This document shows, piece by piece, positions 20,458-32,063 of a stretch of DNA of 64,000 nucleotides. Origin of the DNA: Skeletonema tropicum (Eukaryota > Bacillariophyta > Thalassiosirophyceae > Thalassiosirales > Thalassiosiraceae); NCBI GenBank assembly GCA_037178625.1, contig CM074131.1, forward strand, positions 1,364,001-1,428,000, written 5' to 3'. The notes beneath the pieces are model-generated. The model had not been told where the DNA came from. It did not search any database and saw only the letters and a list, made by a program, of their open reading frames with translations. The position numbers and the translations under genes were made by a program. Positions within the stretch are counted from its first letter, which is position 1. Each line of letters starts with the position of its first letter.

Positions 20458-21651
20458 ATGAGTTCTGTTTCTTGGATATCTTGCGTGATCCTCTGCATAT
20501 GGACGGCTGGATTGGAAACAACGACTGCATTCATGACATCAAGCCAAGTAGCTGTGCCCCGCATTACACTTGACGAGTTCCTTGCTGCCCCTATACATGA
20601 TAAACCCATAATCATTCGAGATATTGTCTCGCCAGATGTAATAGAATCTCTGGCCGATGATTTGATGAGCACAATTGGAGAGGAGCAGATACAGATGCAG
20701 CATAAGATCAAGGACGATGATGGCAAAGCAATTACTGAGATCTACGATATCTCTCTATTCGAATCTGTTGAGTACATGATGGATTCGGAACACGGCGACT
20801 CATTCTTTGCCTTTGTCGAGGGGCTTCTGCCCAGTTCTACAACAGCCAAACTCCATAAAAAGTTGACAGACATTCGAGAAGCACCATTTCCACATCAAGA
20901 AGATTGGTTTGATTACTTTCCAGAAAGTATACGGCCATCTGATGCATTAATCTTGGCTGGTGAAGGATCTACCTCAACATTACACCGTGATCCATTTGAA
21001 TGGACAGGTACAAGCTTGTGCTTAGAAGGAGTAAAGATATGGAGATTCATACCAACACCTGCATCTGGTGACGGAGGAGTAGCAAAAGTGGACAAGGAAC
21101 TACAATCATATCGTTTGGATTCCATCGCTTGGGAGCAGGAGGACAACCAGCAATCTGATCCTTTGGTTTTAAGTGCAGGCTGGCAAAGTGATATGACATT
21201 ATATGACTCAATTGATGATAACTTTCCAACCGCTTTTGAGTGGGCTACTATGGAGGAAGACAATAATGACTTGTTCCGGAATGAAATAATATCTCAAGGT
21301 AGTGATTCTTCTCGCCTTCGACCAAGCAGCGAAGCATCCGATGCTCTACAAAATATAGACGAAACGACTCCTTTCGTTACTGCAACTCAATTTGCTGGAG
21401 ATTTACTATTGATTCCTTGTCACTGTTGGCACCAAACATATGCCCCTGTACCATCCATAGCTGTTGCATCCCAGAGGTGTGGTATAAGCGACGGTGCAAA
21501 AGTTGTTCGACACGTAATCGACGTGACAAAAAGGAATGATCGGGTTAAGGTGCCTGATTTACTGCAGCAAAGAGAATACAAAGAAGAAGGGATCGGCAAG
21601 AAAGTTGTAAGCGAGCTGCTGAGTTTTGCAATCGACAGAAACACTGCTTAA
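20458..21651 (+). CDS. JmjC/cupin-8-like 2-oxoglutarate oxygenase
   Basis: A 397-aa protein from the ATG at 20458 (upstream the frame has only a GTG). The metal site is visible: HxD in TLHRDPFEWTG, and a distal His in LLIPCHCWHQTYAP preceded by GDLLLIP, as in JmjC/cupin_8 Fe(II)/2-oxoglutarate oxygenases. The segment KPIIIRDIVSPDVIESL matches the opening of that domain. The N-terminus (MSSVSWISCVILCIWTAGLETTTAF) is a signal peptide followed by Phe, so plastid or ER targeting is possible. That argues against a histone demethylase and for a protein or small-molecule hydroxylase. The substrate is unknown. Confidence 0.82.
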   Translation: MSSVSWISCVILCIWTAGLETTTAFMTSSQVAVPRITLDEFLAAPIHDKPIIIRDIVSPDVIESLADDLMSTIGEEQIQMQHKIKDDDGKAITEIYDISLFESVEYMMDSEHGDSFFAFVEGLLPSSTTAKLHKKLTDIREAPFPHQEDWFDYFPESIRPSDALILAGEGSTSTLHRDPFEWTGTSLCLEGVKIWRFIPTPASGDGGVAKVDKELQSYRLDSIAWEQEDNQQSDPLVLSAGWQSDMTLYDSIDDNFPTAFEWATMEEDNNDLFRNEIISQGSDSSRLRPSSEASDALQNIDETTPFVTATQFAGDLLLIPCHCWHQTYAPVPSIAVASQRCGISDGAKVVRHVIDVTKRNDRVKVPDLLQQREYKEEGIGKKVVSELLSFAIDRNTA

Positions 21652-21725
21652 GTGGTAGAAGCTTCGACACATTTACAACATGTTAAAGCGCAGCACTATA
21701 CTTTTACAACAATGTACATACATGA

Positions 21726-24700
21726 CTAAACCTCATCGGCATCTTCTTTCGTGTTCTCCGCCATCGCATTCTTGACACTGCTGTTCCTGAGGTGCAACGA
21801 AGACCAGTCATCTTTGGGCATCATGTCAATTTTGTGTCGATCGGACAGCTCGCCAGTATGTGAGGTCTCTAAACATTCTTTCGTGTGCAGAATATTTGCC
21901 TCGATCTCCTCGATGAGTTCGCCAGCTTCGCGCTCTGACATCAGCCCTTGCCGAGATAACCTCTCATAATATGCAGCGGCTCTGTTGAGTAAAATATTAC
22001 ACGCGTAGTGACTCTTAATCTGTTGCACCTCCTTCGCGTCAAATTTATCCAAGGCTTGTTCGGCTAGAAGTACTTGGTTAGCAGATTCTTGAAGAACTAT
22101 AGTCTCTGCCTGAGTCAGTTCATCATTACCGTCTCCTTGAGATAAATCTTTGAATGCTTTTTCGGCTATCTCATGCGCCTTAATAAACGCAAATAATTCT
22201 TGCACGAGAAATAGCATTCCGAAGTGTTCTAGCTCTACATGAAACTTTTCACTGAGCCTGGTCATGCGCTTCACTCGATGTAAAATCAGATTCACGTGGC
22301 TAGCTAACGAGTTACTCGCAGCACAAAGAGCATCCCAATCAGACAAAGGTTGGCCACGAGCAGCCTTGTCTTGCGCATAGTCTAAACTTTTGAAGAGAGA
22401 GTATGGAAGGAAACCTCGACTGCGTAAAGTACGGAAGAGATTGATTGAGCCGCGCAATGGAGTTGAAATCATTTTGCTAAAATGCAAGCGCGTCACTTAC
22501 CATTCAACTTCACCCTTCTCAATTAAGTAATGATATGCAGATCTTAAAGCCTTGATAAAAATCAGCCTCTCTTCATTCGCCTCCATCTTGATTTCCACAT
22601 TACTACTACGCAAGTCCCACACGGATCCTCGTGCAGAGTCTCGCGACGACGGCCTCGCAGAAGGCAATCTAGGAAAACGGCTAAGAGAGGTTCTTTGACT
22701 ACGATTGCCACCAATGCCATCTCTACTTTTCTTCACCTTTCTGTCTTCAACTTCGGCATTCTCGTCCATAGCAGGGCCACTTATAACGTACGGCAAGACA
22801 TTTGCTAGATTTGGGTGACTGTAACTGCGCGGAGGCGTTTTTTCCTGTGAATCAGCAGCAGTGCAATGTCAAAAATTAGATGTATTGCAGATTGATTACG
22901 AGCCGGCAGATTAATGTTGCGTACTCACTTGATGTCTCTTGACAGCAGCTTTCAGTTGATCATAGGTGACATCTCTTAAGAATGGAATATGGGCCCGGAC
23001 AACTGTGAAATCAAGATCCCAGAACCTTTCATCAGCAAGAAGTAACACATACTCTGTCAAAGAATGCTGAATCATTCTGAGGCGGTATTTTGATATAATT
23101 TTCAGCCTCGTTTCTGTAGGTGTGACCAAACCAAGCTTTTTCAGCATTGGACCACAAGTTGGGGCATTTATGCAAAGTGTCAGCATGGCTATGCCACCAG
23201 TGAAGAAGAAAACTTGAATAATGATGCAAAATCAAAATCCATATTTGTTAGAAATAAAGAAAGTCAGCAACTATCAAAGAAAAGAACAACTCAATCCTCA
23301 CCTTTTTCAGTATAATCCCTATACTTCGAATCAGAATCAGACGTAATCTCGTGCACCTCAGCAAATAATGATAGAGCCAAAGCCAATCCTACCGCGCCTC
23401 TCAATCCAGAATAAGACATGAACAAGGCTTCTCGCCAATCAGTGCCGATACCGATGTTTGATATGAGGGGATAACACGCAAAAACTAAAAAGAACCGTAT
23501 CACCAGCACCAATAAGAAGAGGAGAAACAAATAACCCCAATCTTGAGGTTCATATATCCTTTCATTTCCTTCAGTCTCTTTATCGGAGTCTACAAGCATA
23601 CCTCCAAAAACGCAGCCTGCTAAAGTAAATAGAAGAGTATTCAGCAACACCTCCGTTATCTCCCAAAAGTGCTTCATAAGATGTGTATTGTTCACCAGGT
23701 TCTCTCCAAACGCCTTTACAGTCAGCCCAAGGAACAAAACACCAATAATGCCTGAACACCCAGAAACTTCCGACGAAAAATAGCTCAAATAAGCCATACT
23801 TATGGTGAGAACGACTTGAGTAACACTATCCTCTCCGTTTAGTCTGTGTTTCAAAAGGAATAGCACCAATACTGTTCCAATGCCAAAAGCAATTCCTATA
23901 CACATACCTCCGAGGCTTAGTTGAAAGAACAGCTTGAAACCCTCACCCCAGCCAATATTCTCTCCCACACCGGGGATCGCCAACTCATACAAAAATCTGG
24001 CTCGAAAAATGTTGAAAAAAACATAGGCTGATCCATCATTCAAGAGAGACTCGCCCGATATGTGCATTCTCAGTCGCGGTCTGTAGAAGTGTAATGTAGA
24101 GACGATGAAAGGAGGAAAGTGTGATGAGGCTCTAGTCTGAGCAGCGAAATACGAGGCGGTAAGAACGCCTTCAATAGGAAAGCCTTCAATAGGAAAGAAC
24201 TTACGGAGCCCCCAGTTCGTTCATCAGCACAGCTACAGCAACTGGATCGGTCGCGGATAATATCGCTCCAAACGTCATGCATAAGTCAAAGGGCCATTCT
24301 GGAAACATATACTTTGCAACTAATGCCGTCAATGCTGTCCCAGCAAGAACCATTGGGAAGGCAAAAACGAAGAGCTGAGAGAAACTCTTCAAGAATAAGT
24401 GGACATCAATCCCATATGCATCCACGTAAAGTAATCCAGGAAGAAAGATCAGCAGCAACAATTCGGCCGGAATTGCCATCCATATAGCGGCACTGTCAGC
24501 TGCGATATCATTATTCTCTGGACGCAGTTCCACTGCAACCCCGATAGCCAATCCTATCAAAAACATCATCGCTGTGAATGGAATAGCTCTGGCGTAGCGG
24601 CTAAGCAAATAATACACAGCTATACCCAATATCTGCGCAAACCAGGGAAAGAATACAGCATGCTCTGCTGTCTCCGCTTGACTCTCTTCATGATTTTCGG

Positions 24701-24833
24701 AAGTTGAACTTGTGTTATGGTCGACAGCTTCAGCATCTGCATGATAAGCACATCCAGCGACGATAGTGCCTATAAGAATAAGATCAATGTTTGTCCGAAG
24801 ACAATAGTCGCGGACTCGCTTGTCGGTGGACAT
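21726..24833 (-). CDS. Na+/H+ exchanger, SOS1/NHE-type (5 exons)
   Basis: CPA1-family sodium/proton antiporter. I join five exons: 24833-24205, 24080-23302, 23212-22929, 22844-22501 and 22419-21726. The introns are 124, 89, 84 and 81 bp, all GT-AG, and all phases agree, giving 909 aa. A signal-like N-terminus is followed by about twelve hydrophobic helices. The ion-path motifs are intact: GAILSATDPVAVAVL, GESLLNDGSAY (formed across the first junction) and SYSGLRGAVGLALAL. After the last helices come LTLCINAPT and the RSAYHYLIEKGEVE...SLDYAQD linker typical of plant SOS1/NHX7. The cytosolic tail is about 380 aa, without a recognisable cyclic-nucleotide-binding domain, so it is shorter than SOS1. 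It probably sits in the plasma membrane. It is convergent with the JmjC-like gene (74 bp). Confidence 0.93.
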
Positions 24834-25084
24834 GATGTCAGCGCGCTTTGTTCTGATTACTATCAATCCTCCACCAAGCTGCTGTATGCAATCTAACTGC
24901 AGGAAGCGCAGGAGGTTGTAGGAGCGAGATTGCTTTTAGTATGCACGATGAACACCTAAGTATCCCCAGCCCCCAGCTCATTCACAAGATCTTAAGTATG
25001 GTGAAACCGGCGACGAGGCGGCAGCATAAATACTTCAGCAGTGGCGCAGCATCTGGCATTTCCATTCCGAATCCTATTGTACCT

Positions 25085-25600
25085 TCTACCTACTGGCGGG
25101 AAAAAAGTGGAACTACGGAAAAAAGTGGAACCAACCAGGATCTCCACACAAAACACTAACAAAACACAACACATCGAATCTACACCCCTCCAATGGTGGT
25201 TCTGCGCGTCCATATCGCCCTCCCAACCCAATCTCCGTCCATAATATGATAGTATAGACTAATAACTTTCGATAGAACCACTGGTCAACGCAATATGTAG
25301 CATATTCGCATAGCAGGAGCAGCATAGGCATGCAGATATGCCGTAGGCATGCGTCATTCTAGCTCGAAAATAGCAGTTATTGGTGCCAAAATTGTCGATA
25401 GGTGCTCCATATTGTCGTATTATAATTTCTTCTGCATCAGATAATATATATAAAATGCTTGGTATGTCATGATGAGGCTGTTCTATGTATTTTTGTCGAG
25501 TATTATGGCCATATTTATGACTTTGTTCATTTTGTTAGTGTTTTGTGTGATGTTTTGAGACTGGAACTGGTTCCAGTTTTTTCCCGCTAGTAGCTACCAC
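25085..25600. repeat. Fold-back inverted repeat
   Basis: Two arms of about 75 bp face each other. The 20-mer CACACAAAACACTAACAAAA (25145-25164) recurs exactly as its reverse complement at 25530-25549. Outside it both arms carry a GCGGGAAAAAA-TGGAAC block. The spacing of 365 bp and the lack of coding suggest a decayed MITE. Confidence 0.55.
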
Positions 25601-25618
25601 TCTCAAAAAATCACACCA

Positions 25619-27604
25619 CTCAGAAAATCGCACCAAAAATATATAATGAAACTATGGATCAAAAAACCGACGAGGTAGATTTTTTTTCGTACGTAGGAAC
25701 TGTCCAAGAAGCGGTACCAAAGTGGCGCCAACGATCAACGAGCACATCATCACCATGGGATTTCCGCCCGAGTAGTGTACTTTACTAAGCATGGTGCTGT
25801 TATATAAAAGATATAATGCACGGGTCGTTTACATAGGTATATATAAACTTATGCAGCAGCTTGACTTTTGCCGATTTTGACATGTGATGCGAAATAAAAG
25901 ACAATTAGTTCACTTGAATGTGTAGCCTCAATTCTTCATAAGCAATCAAATATGGTGTTATAACAAATAAATCTCAGCAGCATTTACACCAAACACTGTT
26001 AAGATGACGATTATAGAGTTATATTATGAATGCGTGTATCTTTCTGTCGCATAATAATGATTTACGAGGCCCACAGATCCCTGTCATTCAACACGAACAC
26101 TTTTGCTAGAACATTCATCTCCTACAAGAGAATACACTTTGTGCATTCCAACGATGTCAGCAGTGACAATATGCAGCTTTAACCATCGAACATGACTTAA
26201 TTGAAATCAAAGAGCCTGAACAAGTCGTTGAAGATTACACCCCGATCTATTCAGAAGCAATGTAACGCCATAACAACATCCTTCTTCGGAGACAAATTTG
26301 CACCTATTCCACCCCAATCGAACTTCAAGTCACCCAACTCTGATCCTGTCTCTTCAATCAAATAAAATAGCTCTTGTGTCGTTGTTGCCGGATGGTTTTA
26401 AGGTTGAATTGAATAACGAAACTATTGTAGTTTGTTCGAGGAATGGCCATGTGTTGGGCTATAGTGATACCAAGGCTGAGTTCGCCGATGGTAGTGTAGT
26501 CAGTGAAATCGGATCTCCTTAACAGCTCCACGGCACAAAGCGATCCTTACATCTTATTGAGAGCTCTCCTGTCGTGTTTAGTTGTCTCGTCATGATCAGA
26601 GGTCGGAATAGAGCAATGAAATGGGTGACATTTGTGTGTAATCGATGATGTGATGTGCAGCAGCAACATGGTGCCTGACGGAGTGCTATGGCCATATGAA
26701 GTCACTAACAATGAATCACACCGACACCCAATGTCTATATGTATAAGCGGCGGCGAGGGTTGATGGAGAGAGGCCGATTGTACCATTCATATTGAGTGGA
26801 ATTGGACGATGATGCTACGATGATGGTAATTTGCGCTGCTATAGCGGCATTTTGATTTGCGTCTCTGATCTTTAATAACTAAGTTGGGTAGGCTCGGCTT
26901 TGGATTCCTTGTGTTCTAAGCTATCTTTGGACTACCATACCCAACCACCTGTAGATGTAATGGAGGAGGTGCGATTTTTTACATTATGGCACTTTTATGG
27001 CGGAAATGGTGCCATGGCGTGGTGGATTGTCGCGGTTGAGGAACTTTTTGGTGGTGGCCAAAAACACATTTGGGGGCTCTTCTGACCTCTCAGTGCCGGA
27101 TCCAGATATATGTACTATTCCTACGTACATAGCCCACCTCGTCGGAAAAGTGATTTAAGACAGCCATACGCACAAAACACAAACACATCCTGACTGAATC
27201 TACTGCTCTCTACGCTCAACATCGACCATCAGGCTATGCCCACCGGCGATAGGTTGATAGAAAATGTTCTTACCTTTCGATTAAGCCGCCGGGAGTCATC
27301 CTATGCACTATTCGCATTACAGATACGTATGCTTTATACATAGAATCACTATAATTACTAGGTGAAATAGGCCATTTTGGACCGATGCTTGCGCTTTATC
27401 TAATAGTTATATATCGGTCAACTAATTAATAGTTGTATTTGAATATACTTCCTCAAGAGTTTCTGGCTATCTGTTTGGGTTCAACATGCTCTATGGAGGG
27501 CATACTCACGGTTGTTTTGTGTATTTGTGCGGTGTTGCAGTTGCATAGTTTTAAAATATCGCGGGAAGTAAAATCGCACCAAAATTTTGGTGCGATTTTC
27601 TGAG
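25619..27604. repeat. Long-range 20-bp inverted repeat, possible ~2-kb element
   Basis: CTCAGAAAATCGCACCAAAA at 25619-25638 is perfectly inverted at 27585-27604. A degenerate tandem copy (CTCAAAAAATCACACCA) lies just outside the left end. The right end continues inward into a 30-bp perfect palindrome. No target duplication or transposase was found between them, so this may be one dead element or two copies of a shared terminus. Confidence 0.4.
27570..27599. repeat. Perfect 30-bp palindrome
   Basis: AAAATCGCACCAAAA is followed directly by its exact reverse complement, with no loop. The sequence matches the 25.6-kb inverted-repeat terminus, so it probably formed by head-to-head joining of two element ends. 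Confidence 0.75.
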
Positions 27605-27879
27605 CGTGTCTTGCTTTGTCACGTACATATGTGTGTCTTCATGCGAGTCGCGAGAAGGCGAGTCGCGAGTCGCGCAGATCCAAAGATATTAGAGCTCGAG
27701 GGTGATTATTTATGATGTGACATTCGCATTTACTCCTACTCATTAAATCGAGCCAGTGTGGTCAAGGTGTGTGGTTAGAAGTAGTTACTTATCTCATTAG
27801 GGGATAAACTATTCTTCATGAGGTGAACACTTCAAAACAAACACTTCCGGCCCGGTGACACTTCAAAGCAAACACCACA

Positions 27880-28444
27880 GCTAGCTAGAGGTGAAAAAAA
27901 CGTCCAATGTTGGAAGTTGGGCCACGTGGAACTTGAGGAAGGCATTTTACTAGCACGCCGCGCACAAACATTTGGAAAATGTTTCTAAACAACCATGTCG
28001 ACACACTCCGCAGCCTGATAATACGTCCAGTAGACATATCTACCCCTATAACCAGATATTATTTGATAGACCAAGTTATCAGCTTTCGATAGAGCCATTG
28101 GTCAACATCGCACCTGCAATATTTGTCTCGCAGTTGTGGAGTAGCATAGACCAAAGGGGGGGCTGGAGGCGATTTTTGTTACTGATATTTACTAGCAGAA
28201 ATGGTAGAATGCACTTCATCATAACTCCATGTAGATTAACTATAAATTGATCAACCAAAGACTAATTAGTTTTTAATAGTCTTTAGTTTAGCATTCCTAT
28301 CGGCCATTTTTGTCGAATGTCCAATAGTAGTGCGTAGTAGTGGGGGTGCTGACATGGTTGTTTGCCACTTTTGTGAGTGATGATGGCGGGGCAAAAAGTT
28401 TGGACGTTTTTTTCTTTGGATGTTTTTTTCATCACTAGCTAGCT
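27880..28444. repeat. Inverted repeat upstream of the 28.56-kb gene
   Basis: Arms containing CTAGCTAG-(N)-TGAAAAAAACGTCCAA at 27880-27907 and the inverted, longer version at 28401-28444 define a 565-bp fold-back. It ends about 115 bp before the next start codon. The spacer is non-coding. Confidence 0.45.
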
Positions 28445-28559
28445 TCGTTGGTTGCGTGTGGTTCAGCGAGCGAGCAAAGCAATCGTACACGATGTCGATT
28501 GTCCGCAAGGAACCTCAATGATGAGAGAAACTAACATACCATAACACAATAGACTAATA

Positions 28560-30836
28560 ATGGCACTTCGACCAATTGGAGTGTATCTGCTCACCGGCAG
28601 TGCCCTTCATGCTCAAAAGAAAACAGTGTATCATGTGGGCAAAATGACCCAGCTCGCTAGTGAGGCTGCATCCCTCACAACGCTCGCCGGCGAGGAGCTA
28701 GAGTCCTCCATCACGATTGGAGAGAAGGCAGCAGTAGAATCAGAGCAAGGTTTAGAGCTGCAATCCACATCGATAGAGTTGGGGCTTGATGCCGAAAGAG
28801 AATTTGCACAAGCGGCTGTAGAGAAGGCACTGGCGGAGGAATATTCAGAGCAGGCAGAATTATTACACGAACAAGCCGCGGAGAAGACAGCAGAGTCTGA
28901 AATCGCAATTGCAAGAGCAAGAGACGATCTTGCTGCATCAGAAGAGTTGCTTGCGCAAGTTCAAAAAGATCGGGCCGCCGAATTAATAAATGAAGAGAAG
29001 AGTGCTGCATTTTTTGAAGACTCATCGGCTGCAGAAGAAGTTGCTACTGTGGCTCAAGAGAAGGCAGCAAGATACGAAGCTTTTGTTATAAAAAATGAGG
29101 CAAAAAGCTTGAAAGATGGTGAATCATTGGCCCAGACCGAAGCGGGAGCATTGGAGGGTGCAGAGACAGTAGCAGCATGTACACCCATTCCATTCATCAA
29201 TGTTTTTTGTGAGGCTTTGGGAGCAATAAGTGAAACAGCCTTACAAGCTCGGGCGGCGTTTGTGGGTGCCAAAACGGCAATAGAGAGTTTAGCTGGTGCT
29301 TCCGCTCAACGTAAAGAGAATGCGGAGCTAGCACTTGCATTAGAAAAGCAGGAGGAGGCAGCGAGGTGAGCAACAATCAAAGTGCAACATTTGTGATCGT
29401 CGTATCATCAATTCTTACACATTTGCGTCTCACTACTTCGCAACAGATTTGCAGCTGAAAGCAAGAAATACCAATTAATGGCAGAAGAGGAGGATGCAAA
29501 AGCTACGGGAGAATTTGCAGAGGCTGAAAAGTTGAAAGTAGATATGGAAGAGTCGGGATACTTGGCACAGAATGAGAAAAATGAGGCGTTGAAAGACGAG
29601 GCATTGGCAGCACTGGATGAAGACGCGGCAGCGGAATACGCTGCCAAGTCAGCCCGAGATGAAGCCATTGGCACTGAGGAAGAAGCGTCATCAATAGCTG
29701 CACAGACGCAAGCGGAAGAGCTTTTGGGTTCAAGCACTGGAGAAGAACTTTCCGCAAACAGTATGCGTGTAGATGCAGAGTCAAAGGGGGCTGAGGCTGA
29801 ACAAGTGACGCAAAGATCTTTAGCACATGGCACTCATGCATTTGGTTTTGCATTTCAGTCATTAATGACAGCTTGCCTCGTCATTTACGTCGTTGTGATG
29901 CGGTTTCTCTTCCATTTCGCAGTGCCAGTCATCAAACGCTCATTCACATCAGAGTCACAATTTACTACTTTGGAATTTGGAGAACGGTTGCTGCTGCTAG
30001 CAATGCATTTTTCTGTCGTACTGGGAACGATTACATTACTTGCGGATCGGCTAAACTTCGATGATGACGCAATAACAAGAATGAAAGCTTTTGTTCTTCT
30101 AGCCTCAGCTGCTGGGCTTTTCGAGTCAACAGGGATTCATTCTCTCACTGAAGCGTGCTGTTGTTGTATGAATGGGAATGATGCAATCACTACAACTAAG
30201 TCAATTGTTGTATCGTTTGCATCAAACATAATCTACTTGGTCCCAGTAGTGCTGATGGAATGTCTGATATTAGTTGTTGTATTCGGACCAAACGTTTTCG
30301 ATCAAATACACGACACTCTTGGAGGTAATCAAGTGTTGCTTTGGTTTGCAATGCTGCTGATGTTCTCCATGCGCATCTTCAAGTTCAAGAGGATATCTGT
30401 GGAGAAACCTGATCAAGCAAAGCACAAAAGTGAATTGCAGAGTGGAGTGGAAGAAGGCTATTTTTGTGGTGATGAACGCGAAAGCTTAAGCGCGTTAAAC
30501 ACAAATGAATTGGAACAGGAGTACGGCTCCATGGAAGAAATATCACTTCTCAGTTCTCCCGAATCATCAGAGGTGAACACTGAAAGTGTTGTTAAAGAGA
30601 CGAGCCCAAGCTTCTCTCAAAAGATTTGTCAGTATTGGAAGAGTCTTCAGATGCCGGCAGATCTGTTCGTGTGTTCCCTGATGATAATGCAGCTCGTTCA
30701 CTCCTTTCCGCTATTGACAGTATTAGAACCTGTCTCAAAGTCGTTTTTTGGAATGGCGGCTTCGTTGTATGTACCGATATTGCTCTTGGTGAGCATTTGT
30801 TTCCTGTTTTGTGTCCATTTTATGTTTGTGCGTTGA
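28560..30836 (+). CDS. Long Ala/Glu-rich coiled-coil membrane protein, unknown
   Basis: Two exons, 28560-29365 and 29447-30836, with an 81-bp intron (GTGAGC...ACAG), encode 731 aa. Residues ~30-190 and ~245-395 are highly helical Ala/Glu/Lys-rich sequence of coiled-coil type. A short break (~200-225, AACTPIPFINVFCEALGA) is hydrophobic and Cys-containing. The C-terminal third is a membrane domain: hydrophobic segments near ~402-430, 450-470, 528-550, 565-580 and at the very end, with a CCCC cluster at ~506. I recognise no family. A third exon beyond a GTGAGC at 30789 is possible, since the final helix reads up to a stop at once. It could be a scaffold or tether protein, but no function can be assigned. 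Confidence 0.7.
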
Positions 30837-30907
30837 AAGCTAAATAAGGTATAATATGCTAAATGTTACGAGAATCAGCCAACGACGAATCTGAATATCA
30901 ACATTAT

Positions 30908-31894
30908 CTATATCTTTCCTTGCAGATGAGAACTTTTGGCATCCGCTATTATTTCCTCTAGGTCGCACAAGAACTCTTCCATGACGGAGCCATGCAAGCT
31001 ATGGTATCCAGTTGGATAGGTCTTGACAGATATTGTTGCAGGCATGCGCTCAATCATTTCGTTGATACTTTCTTCTTCGCAAACACTACCAATACCAGCC
31101 ACTAATAAGTGTATTTTGAAAGTTTTGGAATTTGCATAATGTTTTGCTATTGCATTCCAGCAAGTTGAGCCACTGTTTGAATCAAATATTCTCCTATAGC
31201 ACAGTGCCCGAAAAGCCGGATGGACATCACTCCAGTATTGGCCCTCGCTGCCATGCTCATAAACCCTTCTTTCTCTTACCCATTTGTCAACCATGTCTGA
31301 AGGATATCCAATCTCACCAAACGCTTTTCTCAAGCTATCCAAATTTGGATGAAGCTTCTCAAAAGATAACGCCTTTGTCTCATCAAAGTTGGGTATAAAA
31401 TTACTTTCCACCTTACGACGCCTGATATCCATATCTTCAATCACAAGCGCTGAAACATCTTCAGGATACTTTGCCGCATAACACATGGCGATTCGGCCGC
31501 CCATACTGTGACCTACTAGAACAAAGCGTTTCTTTTGCAGCAACGGATGAGAGTCGACAACACTTTTTACATCTGCTACTAATGCATCTGCAGTGAAGTC
31601 ATCAGGGTTACCCAATTCAGAGTTTCCACAGCCTCGGCAATCAATTGCAATTGAAGGCGATGCTATACGCTGCTGCACTCGTCTCCACGTATGTGATGAG
31701 GAGTCAAGTCCGTGAATGAAAAGTGTGGCAGGTTCATCTGTGTTGGCACCATTTGGTGGTGGACAACTCGCTACGTAAGAAATGGCCAAGTTGTTCGATG
31801 ATGATATAATTGTACGAGGAAGAGTCATTGCGCTGGTTGATATCGGCAACAGCAGCAAGGAAAGAAGATAGAATAGGTGCATGCTGCTAGCCAT
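30908..31894 (-). CDS. Alpha/beta hydrolase with signal peptide
   Basis: A 328-aa serine hydrolase fold. The oxyanion segment is FIHGLDSSSHTW, the nucleophile elbow VGHSMGG holds the catalytic Ser, and the late His is in YHSLHG; the acid is probably the Glu/Asp in the VAGIGSVCEEES region. A cleavable signal peptide (MHLFYLLSLLLLPISTSA) indicates secretory or plastid entry. The start is the ATG at 31894. Family members include lipases, esterases and BioH-like enzymes; the substrate is not readable. It is convergent with the coiled-coil gene (71 bp) and divergent from the 32.06-kb gene (169 bp). Confidence 0.85.
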   Translation of the reverse strand: MASSMHLFYLLSLLLLPISTSAMTLPRTIISSSNNLAISYVASCPPPNGANTDEPATLFIHGLDSSSHTWRRVQQRIASPSIAIDCRGCGNSELGNPDDFTADALVADVKSVVDSHPLLQKKRFVLVGHSMGGRIAMCYAAKYPEDVSALVIEDMDIRRRKVESNFIPNFDETKALSFEKLHPNLDSLRKAFGEIGYPSDMVDKWVRERRVYEHGSEGQYWSDVHPAFRALCYRRIFDSNSGSTCWNAIAKHYANSKTFKIHLLVAGIGSVCEEESINEMIERMPATISVKTYPTGYHSLHGSVMEEFLCDLEEIIADAKSSHLQGKI

Positions 31895-32063
31895 CACATC
31901 AGAGTCCGAAGCTCGTTACAACAACATTACAATAGCAAGCAACAAGCGTGTTCAAGTGGTTCAAGGGCCGGTGAATGGCGGACAAAATAGAAATAGATAC
32001 TACCAATTCCTCCGCTGAGACGTTTGATATTGCTCCATACAGCTACTAAAGAAACTTGGAGTA

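Larger units (their letters stand above)
24834..28559. other. Gene-poor, inverted-repeat-rich spacer
   Basis: No gene can be supported over 3.7 kb. The longest coding-like piece is a 74-codon plus frame at 26298-26522 with no recognised motif or partner exon. Several inverted repeats (listed separately) suggest decayed, nested DNA transposons. The right end must contain the promoter of the 28.56-kb gene. Confidence 0.5.

Noticed and set aside
22477..22500. A 24-bp intron in the Na+/H+ exchanger
   Set aside because: GT and AG are present, but 24 bp is too short to splice and gives a poorer protein. The 81-bp intron to the AG at 22420 keeps phase and fits the family linker.
26298..26522. 74-codon plus frame in the gene desert
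   Set aside because: It reads somewhat like protein (LLPDGFKVELNNETIVV), but there is no family match, no upstream exon and no conserved boundary. Not annotated as a gene.
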